From assembly GCA_017938055.1 (NCBI GenBank), contig JAGBCG010000026.1:1-21168 (forward strand): 21,168 bases of DNA, in the 5' to 3' direction. The translations under genes were made by a program, and so were the position numbers. Below the pieces are notes generated by a model. It did not search any database, had not been told where the DNA came from, and was given only the letters and a program-made list of their open reading frames with translations. This DNA is from Clostridia bacterium (GTDB taxonomy: Bacteria > Bacillota > Clostridia > Oscillospirales > CAG-382). Below, in pieces: positions 15,368-21,168 of the stretch (position 1 is its first letter; each line of letters starts with the position of its first letter).

Positions 15368-15418
15368 GAAATTGTGGAAAATGCAACAATAATTTTAAAA
15401 TATTGGAAAGTGAAGAAA

Positions 15419-16129
15419 ATGGAATTTATTAGGTTTAAAAGTTATGAGGAAATGTCTGATTTTGTTGCTAATGAAATAGCACAGACAGTAAGAACAAAAA
15501 AAGGATGCGTTTTAGGCCTTGCAACAGGCTCAACTCCTGTTGGTGCATATGAAAAGCTTGTACAGATGTATAATGACGGAAAGCTTGATTTTTCCGAAGT
15601 TACAACATTCAACCTTGATGAGTACTATGGCCTTTCACCGGAAAACGACCAAAGCTACCGTTATTTCATGAACAAGCACCTTTTCAGTAAGGTGAATATA
15701 AAAGAGGAAAACATCAATATTCCATCCGGCGTTGCTGCAGATGTACAGGACGACTGTGCTACATATGACGAAAAAATCCAAAAATGCGGCGGTATCGACC
15801 TTCAGATTTTAGGATTGGGTAAGAACGGCCATATTGGTTTTAATGAACCAGGAGATCAGCTTTATAGCTCAACTCACCTGACAGACCTCACTCAAAGCAC
15901 TATTGATGCAAATGCAAGATTTTTCGAGGATAAGTCACTTGTTCCAACAAAAGCCGTAACAATGGGAATGGGAAGTATTTTCAAAGCAAAAAAAATCATT
16001 ATTGCAGCAGATTTCAAGAGCAAAAAGGAAGCGATAATGAAGGTTGAATCCGGAATGATTGACACATCCTGTCCAGCAACCTTGCTTAATGTCCATCCCA
16101 ATGTAATTTTTGCGATTGTAGAAGAATAA
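15419..16129 (+). CDS. nagB: Glucosamine-6-phosphate deaminase
   Basis: Converts glucosamine-6-phosphate to fructose-6-phosphate and ammonia, feeding amino sugars into glycolysis. The 236-residue protein carries LATGSTPVGAY (34-44, phosphate loop), the catalytic aspartate in NLDEYY (D67) and GKNGHIGFNEPG (134-145), with the catalytic His138 and Glu143. The Asn at 136, where E. coli has Asp, is as I recall for Gram-positive NagB. The length fits the short Firmicutes form. ATG 15419 follows GGAAAG (15405-15410). A longer frame from 15350 would start upstream of the -10 element, so it is rejected. The gene is monocistronic, with its own terminator. Confidence 0.95.
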   Translation: MEFIRFKSYEEMSDFVANEIAQTVRTKKGCVLGLATGSTPVGAYEKLVQMYNDGKLDFSEVTTFNLDEYYGLSPENDQSYRYFMNKHLFSKVNIKEENINIPSGVAADVQDDCATYDEKIQKCGGIDLQILGLGKNGHIGFNEPGDQLYSSTHLTDLTQSTIDANARFFEDKSLVPTKAVTMGMGSIFKAKKIIIAADFKSKKEAIMKVESGMIDTSCPATLLNVHPNVIFAIVEE

Positions 16130-16146
16130 TCAAATAAAAACAATAA

Positions 16147-16185
16147 AGCTGTTTTGTTCGTTTTTCGGATAGAACGGCTTTTTTT
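16147..16185 (+). terminator. Terminator of nagB
   Basis: A 14-bp stem with four wobble pairs (16147-16160 with 16166-16179), loop TTTTT, is followed by a T run. It starts 17 bases after nagB. Confidence 0.88.
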
Positions 16186-16189
16186 ATGT

Positions 16190-16223
16190 AAAAAAACACT
16201 GCTTTACAGGTGGTAAAGCAGTG
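16190..16223 (-). terminator. Terminator of the YgjV-like gene
   Basis: A perfect 11-bp stem (16197-16207 with 16213-16223) is followed, on the minus strand, by seven T (complement of 16190-16196). It lies 53 bases past the stop of the minus-strand gene. Confidence 0.88.
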
Positions 16224-16276
16224 AAAATAAACATTAAACTTTGTGATTTAAAGTTTACTGATATGTAGTAGACGAA

Positions 16277-16819
16277 TTAAAGGTTGCTTTTGCTCTTGGA
16301 CTTTCTGTCGTTTATAATGATACCGATTACGTAGAAAGCCAAGAGGATTGAATGTGTCAAAAGCGGCTGATAAGCTCCCTGAACAATGTCATATGTACAC
16401 CATAAAATGTTGTTGGAAAGCATCCATACTCTGAACATTCTGCCGTTTTTCTGTACCACCGACATAACAAAGCAAAGACATGCAACTATTGCAATTATAC
16501 AGCCTGGGTTTATGCCTGACGAGGAAATTATATTCAACGCTGTGTATGCCAATGCATAAATGCCGCTTAACCACAACGGAACATCTTTTTGCTTGCTAGT
16601 GTATAAAAAGTTGATTGCACAAGAGATTCCGCCAATAAAGCAGGACATTGCACCATTTATGTTTTCCATTCCCAATACAAGATAGCTTAGTGCAACGCTG
16701 AAATTGCTGATACTCATGAAAACGAGAATTCTTACTATGTTCTTTTCACCTTTTGTAAGGGAAGAGAGTGCTGAAAAGATGATTGCAATAATGCTTAAAA
16801 TGAGTGAAAGTGTTTGCAT
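16277..16819 (-). CDS. YgjV family inner-membrane protein
   Basis: A 180-residue hydrophobic protein with about six membrane segments and a polar, basic C terminus (NDRKSKSKSNL). The spacing of helices and motifs such as GMENINGAMSCFIGG and NNILWCTYDIVQGAYQPL resemble the YgjV (Imp-YgjV) family, whose function is unknown. GAGGT lies about eight bases before the ATG. It sits downstream of the tRNA-Arg on the same strand and may partly share its transcript. Family call moderate; function unknown. Confidence 0.7.
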   Translation of the reverse strand: MQTLSLILSIIAIIFSALSSLTKGEKNIVRILVFMSISNFSVALSYLVLGMENINGAMSCFIGGISCAINFLYTSKQKDVPLWLSGIYALAYTALNIISSSGINPGCIIAIVACLCFVMSVVQKNGRMFRVWMLSNNILWCTYDIVQGAYQPLLTHSILLAFYVIGIIINDRKSKSKSNL

Positions 16820-16878
16820 TTTTTTATACCTCTTTTTATTTTTTATTTTTTTGTTTATTTGTTTTTATATTTGGAGAA

Positions 16879-16902
16879 AGCGACAAGCATAAACCTATCG
16901 CT
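16879..16902 (-). terminator. Possible terminator after tRNA-Arg
   Basis: On the minus strand an 8-bp stem with two wobbles (complement of 16895-16902 with 16879-16886) starts a few bases after the encoded CCA. Only a short T-rich stretch (TTCTCC) follows, so termination would be weak and could leave readthrough into the YgjV-like gene. Confidence 0.4.
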
Positions 16903-16907
16903 CCCTC

Positions 16908-16984
16908 TGGCCTACCCGATGAGATTCGAACTCATGACCTTCAGAGTCGGAGTCTGATGCGCTATCCAGCTGTGCCACGGGTAG
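16908..16984 (-). tRNA. tRNA-Arg (anticodon CCG), CCA encoded
   Basis: Read on the minus strand: acceptor CTACCCG pairs fully with CGGGTAG; T arm ATGAG-TTCGAAT-CTCAT; anticodon arm TCAGA-CTCCGAC-TCTGA, giving anticodon CCG, which reads Arg codon CGG. The discriminator is G (16911) and the 3' CCA is encoded (16908-16910). In the D stem GCAC faces GCGC, leaving an apparent A12-C23 mismatch. The 5' end is seven bases from the repeat element starting at 16991. Confidence 0.9.
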
Positions 16985-16990
16985 ATATTC

Positions 16991-17211
16991 TCTTACTTTC
17001 TCTTTACTGAAAATAGAAAGTGTCGGGACCGCCCGACAGCGGTATTCGAAGGCATCCTTAGATAAAATCGGATTTTTTGTGCCCGCGAAGCGTATTTTTC
17101 TTTGCGAAAGTAAGCAGATGTACAAAAAAGACTTTGGCTCAAATAATCATTCAACAATGGCGACAGCCAAATAAAGTTCTTTTGGTTACTTTTTCTTTCA
17201 AGAAAAGTAAC
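16991..17211. repeat. Hairpin-ended intergenic repeat, copy A
   Basis: About 220 bases. The left end is a stem-loop (TACTTTCT ... AGAAAGT). Next comes a perfect 7-bp hairpin TGTCGGG-ACCG-CCCGACA (17021-17038). The right end is a stem-loop (GTTACTTTT ... AAGAAAAGTAAC, 17185-17211) with a one-base bulge. The sequence recurs in the same orientation at 20177-20370, including an exact shared block AACAATGGCGACAGCC that continues to GGTTACTTT. No coding potential and no transposase. From 17212 to 17394 I see only AT-rich DNA. Confidence 0.85.
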
Positions 17212-17394
17212 AAGAGAAAACATCCAAATTATACTTTGCTTTTTGCTTGAACAGAAAGCATTGCTTTTACAACAGTGCAGTAGTAATTATACTATATGAA
17301 TAACTCAAATTTGTTAAATTAAGGTAAACATTGTAAAAAAACAAGGCGTTTTGAGTATCATCATAGAAAGAATACGGAGCTTTAAACAGAAAAG

Positions 17395-17418
17395 CGTGTT
17401 ACCGCTGAGGGTAACACG
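17395..17418 (-). terminator. Terminator of the Cys-rich hypothetical gene
   Basis: A perfect 9-bp stem CGTGTTACC (17395-17403) with GGTAACACG (17410-17418), loop GCTGAG. On the minus strand it is followed by CTTTTCTG. It lies 55 bases beyond the stop. The flanking TTTT on the plus strand may make it bidirectional. Confidence 0.7.
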
Positions 17419-17472
17419 TTTTGGAGATTATTTTGCCTTGAAAGCTGCAGGTGTTGGTCAAACAGAACGATT

Positions 17473-18477
17473 TTATCTGCAGCAATTACAGCCGGATGCA
17501 GTTGTGACGGTGGTTGCGGCAACATTTGTAAGCTCGGGTGGAGCTTCAGTGCACTGTTCACCGCCTGCTATACCTGAGGAAAGAGCACCATGAGAGGGAG
17601 GATAAAAGTCGCAGGTGGGGAAGGACATATTTCTGAAGATTGTGCAAGGGTCGCTTGTATTGTCAGAAAGAACAGAACTTTCACGATTGGGAATACAGTA
17701 TTGTGCGGAATTAATAAGCAGCGAAACGGCTCTTTCGATTTTTACAAGAGAGAATAAACCGAGAGTTACGTATAAGCATTTAATTCCCATGTCTTCAGGA
17801 ATAGGGGTACAGCCGCAGGACTGACAGAGATTTTCGGGAATCTGATCCATGCTGCAGCAGCAACAGCCACAGTGGTAGTTTCTGTCAGCAAGCTTGACAT
17901 TAAGAACAATGGGGGCCGCAACCTCAAGAGTAACCTTTGGAGTATTGGCTTGATTCTGGGTGTATGCGGAAGCGGGGATGGATGCACAAATATCGTTGTT
18001 TATTGTGTCAGAGGTAAAGATGCTTACGTTGCCCTCACCGCCAAACATAACAACCTGTTTGTCATAAACAGCAATTCCGCAGAATTCTCTGCTTCTGCCC
18101 ATTACGCAAACTTCAAAGCAAAGGCGGAAATAATAGCGGATATCAATAGCATAGTAGCCTCTGTTAAAAGCAACCTCGCTTACAGAGATGCTTGCCCAGA
18201 GAACTTCTGCACACTTTGAGCGTATGTTACTTGCATTGTCAATAAGTTCCTGTCCATCAGGACCTAAGTACACTCTCAAATCTTCAATACAGTCTTTGTC
18301 CTTGGCACTGTCGTAAATTTTGTGTACGTCAATACAGGTTGAACGGTCGTTTGATGAGTTTGAGGGATTTGAGGTTCCTCCCAAAGCGTTTGCGGCAGCA
18401 GCGGCGGCAACACCGGAAAGGGAGTTTGAGTTGGATGTGGAGCAGCTTCTTGAATTGTTACAGTTCTTTTCAGTCAT
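17473..18477 (-). CDS. Conserved clostridial hypothetical protein, Cys-rich
   Basis: 334 residues with no signal peptide. The N terminus is Ser/Asn- and Ala-rich (about 1-45). A well-structured section follows, starting CIDVHKIYDSAKDKDCIEDL with GYYAIDIRYYFRLCFEVC and YDKQVVMFGGEGNVSIF. Then come a Cys cluster CGCCCCSMDQIPENLCQSCG and a CNCCR C terminus. I recall similar unnamed proteins in spore-forming clostridia, and the composition would suit a cross-linked spore-envelope protein, but that is inference. AGGAGG lies six bases before ATG 18477. A longer frame up to 18570 has no support. It is divergent from the DUF1015 gene across 179 bases. No clear promoter was identified. Confidence 0.75.
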   Translation of the reverse strand: MTEKNCNNSRSCSTSNSNSLSGVAAAAAANALGGTSNPSNSSNDRSTCIDVHKIYDSAKDKDCIEDLRVYLGPDGQELIDNASNIRSKCAEVLWASISVSEVAFNRGYYAIDIRYYFRLCFEVCVMGRSREFCGIAVYDKQVVMFGGEGNVSIFTSDTINNDICASIPASAYTQNQANTPKVTLEVAAPIVLNVKLADRNYHCGCCCCSMDQIPENLCQSCGCTPIPEDMGIKCLYVTLGLFSLVKIERAVSLLINSAQYCIPNRESSVLSDNTSDPCTIFRNMSFPTCDFYPPSHGALSSGIAGGEQCTEAPPELTNVAATTVTTASGCNCCR

Positions 18478-18591
18478 AATAAAACCTCCTAAAGTTGTAA
18501 GGCAGATTTTGTGCCTTTGCTTACAGTTTATGCAAAATGTGTAATTTTGGTTAAAAAATAGGACAAACATAAAAAAACTTTTTAAAAATGC

Positions 18592-18620
18592 TTGTAAAAA
18601 GCTTTTCTGTGTTGTATAAT
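18592..18620 (+). promoter_or_regulatory. Promoter of the DUF1015 gene
   Basis: TTGTAA (18592-18597), 17 bases, TATAAT (18615-18620), with a predicted leader of about 30 bases. Confidence 0.7.
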
Positions 18621-18656
18621 AATGTGAATAACTTTGTAAGATAGGAGATTTGTTTC

Positions 18657-19940
18657 ATGGCAGAGGTAAAAGCGTTCAAAGCTTTAAGATTTACCGATAA
18701 AGCAGGGGATATTTCAAAAAATGTGTGTCCTCCGTATGATATCATAAGCGAAGAGGAGAGACTGGAATATATATCTGAAAGCGAGAATAACATAATACGA
18801 CTTGAAAAGCCTGTGGGCGAGGATGCGTATAATAAGGCAAAGCAGTTGTATCTTGAATGGCGAGAAAAGGGCATAATAGATACAGATGCAAAAGAGGGCT
18901 ATTATGTTTATGAGGAAGAATTTGAAGCACTGGGTAATCAATATAAAATCAAGGGCATTTTTGCAAAAGTAAGAATTGAAGAATTTGAAAAGGGCGTTGT
19001 GCTTCCCCATGAAGAAACGCTTTCAAAAGCAAAACAGGACAGATTCGACCTTATGTGTGCAACTCACTGCAATTTCAGTCCCATTTACTGTATGTATACA
19101 GATGAAAAACGAGAAATTACATCTATCATTGATAGTATGTCAAAGGATGCACCCGAAATTGAGTTTACCGCAAAGGATGGCGTGATTCAAAGGCTGTGGA
19201 AGAGCGAGGATGAACAGATTAACGGTAAGGTTGAATCACTCTTTAAAGATAAACAGCTTTTCATTGCAGACGGTCATCACAGATATGAAACTGCACTTCG
19301 CTTCAGAAATAAGCTTCGTGATGAGGGTGTAATTGTGGACGAAAACCATCCTGCAAACTTCATTATGATGTTTCTTATAGACATGGAGAACGACGGACTT
19401 GTAGTGTTCCCCACACACAGAATGATAACCGACCTTGATAGCTTTAATACAGAGAAGGCACTTGATGGAATGAAAGAATACTTTGATGTTGAGCAAATCA
19501 AGGAAAGCGAAATTGACGAGAAGCTTGCAATGCTTGTAAATAAAAAAGCAAATGTGCTTGTTTCTCCGGACGGAGAATTTTATCTCTCTGTTATGAAAGA
19601 CAGTGCAAAGGAAAAGCTCTCAAAAATGAATCCCGATAAGTCCGAAGCTTATAAGGGTCTTGACGTTACAGTGCTTCACAGCTTGATTTTAGAAAATATT
19701 CTTGGTATCGACAAGGAAAATATGGCAAAACAGATTAATCTGAAATATACAAGAGATAAGGACGAAGCAATAAATAGCGTAAAGACAGGTAAGGCAAACT
19801 GTGCGTTCATAATCAACCCAACAAAAGTTACCGAAATTAAGGACGTTGCCCTTGCGGGTGAAAAGATGCCTCAGAAGAGTACGTATTTTTATCCTAAGCT
19901 CATCACGGGTTTAGTTATGAACCTACTTTCTCTTTACTGA
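18657..19940 (+). CDS. DUF1015 family protein
   Basis: A 427-residue soluble protein. It shows the family features: VKAFKALRF and NVCPPYDIIS at the start, an RLEKP segment, a VLPHEETLSKAKQDR block near residue 120, and the highly conserved ADGHHRYETALRFRN at about 204-218. The biochemical role is not settled. AGGAGA (18643-18648) precedes ATG 18657. The last six residues (NLLSLY) and the TGA stop are read from the left end of an intergenic repeat that begins at about 19923, so the natural C terminus may have been slightly altered. A single gene with its own promoter. Confidence 0.9.
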   Translation: MAEVKAFKALRFTDKAGDISKNVCPPYDIISEEERLEYISESENNIIRLEKPVGEDAYNKAKQLYLEWREKGIIDTDAKEGYYVYEEEFEALGNQYKIKGIFAKVRIEEFEKGVVLPHEETLSKAKQDRFDLMCATHCNFSPIYCMYTDEKREITSIIDSMSKDAPEIEFTAKDGVIQRLWKSEDEQINGKVESLFKDKQLFIADGHHRYETALRFRNKLRDEGVIVDENHPANFIMMFLIDMENDGLVVFPTHRMITDLDSFNTEKALDGMKEYFDVEQIKESEIDEKLAMLVNKKANVLVSPDGEFYLSVMKDSAKEKLSKMNPDKSEAYKGLDVTVLHSLILENILGIDKENMAKQINLKYTRDKDEAINSVKTGKANCAFIINPTKVTEIKDVALAGEKMPQKSTYFYPKLITGLVMNLLSLY

Positions 19941-20179
19941 AAAGAGAAAGTAGGCAAAGAGAAAAGATATTCGAAGGATATTTTGATTATAAAGTTTGGC
20001 TTTTGATGCCCGTAAAACCGTCTTGCCGTCAATAAGGCGGACGGCAAGACTACTTCTTTACTGAAAGGAGAAAGTAGGCAAAGAGAAAAGATATTCGAAG
20101 GATATTTTGATTATAAAGTTTGGCTTTTGATGCCCGTAAAACCACCTTGCCGTCAATAAGGCGGACGGCAAGACTACTT
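19923..20179. repeat. Two tandem 124-bp repeat units (B1, B2)
   Basis: The segment 19932-20055 is repeated at 20056-20179 with three mismatches by eye. Each unit starts with a hairpin CTTTACTGAAA...GAGAAAGT, shares TATTCGAAGG and TGCCCG with copy A, and ends with a stem-loop: CTTGCCGTC paired with GACGGCAAG (11-bp stem 20020-20030 / 20040-20050 in B1, 9 bp in B2). The left end overlaps the last codons of the DUF1015 gene. No coding capacity. Confidence 0.88.
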
Positions 20180-20370
20180 ACTAAAAAGAGAAAGTGTCGG
20201 GACCGCCCGACAGCGATGTTCGCAGGCAACCTTGAACAGAATCAGATTTTTATTGCCCGTGAAGAAATATAAGCAGATGCACAAAAAAGGATTTTAGTTC
20301 AAAAAAACATTCAACAATGGCGACAGCCAAATAAAGTTCTTTTGGTTACTTTTCTTTCAAGAAAAGTGAC
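20177..20370. repeat. Hairpin-ended intergenic repeat, copy C
   Basis: Homologous to copy A in the same orientation, about 25 bases shorter through an internal deletion near 20265. It keeps the TGTCGGG-ACCG-CCCGACA hairpin (20195-20212) and the right-end stem-loop: a 12-bp stem 20345-20356 with 20359-20370. It lies 45 bases before valS. From 20371 to 20414 there is only the valS ribosome binding region. Confidence 0.85.
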
Positions 20371-20414
20371 GATAACCTAACACCAAACTAACTACACCGA
20401 AAGGATAGATAAAA

Positions 20415-21168
20415 ATGCCAAAGGAATTAGAAAAGAATTTTGACCCTGCTCAAAGTGAAGAGCGGATATACAAAGCTTGGGAAGATGGCGGTTGTTTCAA
20501 GCCCAGCGGTGACAAGACAAAGAAGCCTTACACAATCGTTATTCCTCCGCCAAACGTAACAGGACAGCTTCACATGGGCCATGCCCTTGACGACACCTTG
20601 CAGGACATTCTCATAAGATACAAGAGAATGAAAGGTTTTGACACACTGTGGGTACCCGGTACAGACCATGCAGGTATTGCAACACAGATAAAGGTTGAAG
20701 AAAATCTTCGTAAAGAAGAGGGACTCACAAGATACGACCTTGGACGTGAAAAGTTCCTTGAGCGTGTGTGGGACTGGAAAAATCAGTACGGCAACAGAAT
20801 CATTATGCAGCTTAAAAAGCTTGGTTGCTCATGTGACTGGTCAAGACTTCGTTTTACAATGGATGAGGGCTGCTCACATGCTGTAAAGGAAGTGTTTGTA
20901 AACCTTTATAATAAGGGACTTATTTACAGAGGTCACAGGATTGCAAACTGGTGTCCTCATTGTCTGACAGCACTTTCCGATGCTGAGGTTGAAAATCCTG
21001 AACAGCAGGGTGCATACTGGCACATAAAGTATCATGTCAAGGACAGCGATGAATTTGTTGTTGTTGCAACAACACGTCCTGAAACTCTTTTTGGTGATAC
21101 AGCTGTTGCGGTAAATCCTGAGGATAAGAGATATGCTCACCTTGTTGGCAAGACAGTTGTTGTACCTT
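20415..21168 (+). CDS. valS: Valyl-tRNA synthetase, N-terminal part (3' truncated by window end)
   Basis: Charges tRNA-Val with valine and edits mischarged threonine. The first 251 residues are visible. They include NFDPAQSEERIYKAWED, the class I HIGH region PPPNVTGQLHMGHAL (44-58, HMGH at 53-56), LWVPGTDHAGIATQ and the start of the editing domain (TTRPETLFGDTAVAV). AAGGAT (20401-20406) lies eight bases before ATG 20415. No T-box leader, common upstream of clostridial valS, is seen in the 470 bases before it; that space is taken by repeats. The frame is open to the end of the window. Confidence 0.97.
   Translation, partial: MPKELEKNFDPAQSEERIYKAWEDGGCFKPSGDKTKKPYTIVIPPPNVTGQLHMGHALDDTLQDILIRYKRMKGFDTLWVPGTDHAGIATQIKVEENLRKEEGLTRYDLGREKFLERVWDWKNQYGNRIIMQLKKLGCSCDWSRLRFTMDEGCSHAVKEVFVNLYNKGLIYRGHRIANWCPHCLTALSDAEVENPEQQGAYWHIKYHVKDSDEFVVVATTRPETLFGDTAVAVNPEDKRYAHLVGKTVVVP

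Noticed and set aside
17021..17038. GTCGGGACCGCCCGAC block as a T-box core
   Set aside because: It is a simple hairpin of the repeat family, also present next to non-tRNA-synthetase genes, and lacks the specifier and antiterminator context.
17351..17593. 80-codon plus-strand frame
   Set aside because: It spans a terminator hairpin and the antisense of the Cys-rich gene, with no coding support.

Overview
This looks like a chromosomal window from a low-GC Gram-positive anaerobe of class Clostridia, probably an Oscillospiraceae/Ruminococcaceae-type gut bacterium. The grounds are AGGAGG-type ribosome binding sites, GTG/TTG/ATA starts, the infC-rpmI-rplT operon with an L20-type leader, a TAXI/TRAP uptake system, SLH-domain surface proteins, and protein sequences that read as clostridial. 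This assignment comes from recognising families; no search was run.

Layout. 1-2732: the end of a TAXI-type TRAP solute receptor with an odd acidic repeat tail, a terminator, then the fused TRAP permease. 2843-4300: a strong promoter, a leader RNA with an internal terminator, then infC (probable ATA start), rpmI (GTG start) and rplT, closed by a terminator. 4302-5446: four 11-bp-spaced operator-like boxes, a perfect consensus promoter (TTGACA-17-TATAAT), a highly ordered array of small hairpins joined by ATGAATTG / CAATTCAT linkers, and a two-gene unit encoding a four-helix-bundle (23S rRNA IVS-type) protein and a small P-loop kinase-like NTPase. 5539-12794: two tandem, separately promoted and terminated paralogous SLH-domain surface proteins (about 1131 and 1158 aa). 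Their promoters share the same direct-repeat operator at identical spacing.

12883-16185: a polysaccharide flippase, then a convergent AraC-type regulator divergently paired with nagB (glucosamine-6-phosphate deaminase). 16190-16984: a YgjV-like membrane protein and a tRNA-Arg(CCG) with encoded CCA, both on the minus strand. 16991-17211 and 19923-20370: copies of a hairpin-ended intergenic repeat family, including two 124-bp tandem units. One copy supplies the stop codon of a DUF1015 gene and another abuts the tRNA. 17473-18477: a Cys-rich conserved hypothetical on the minus strand, divergent from the DUF1015 gene. 20415-21168: the start of valS.

The most unusual structures are (i) the nested hairpin array before the four-helix-bundle gene, (ii) an 11-bp-periodic TGTAAC-type operator that seems to link that cassette to the two surface-protein genes, and (iii) the modular repeat family around the tRNA, DUF1015 and valS.
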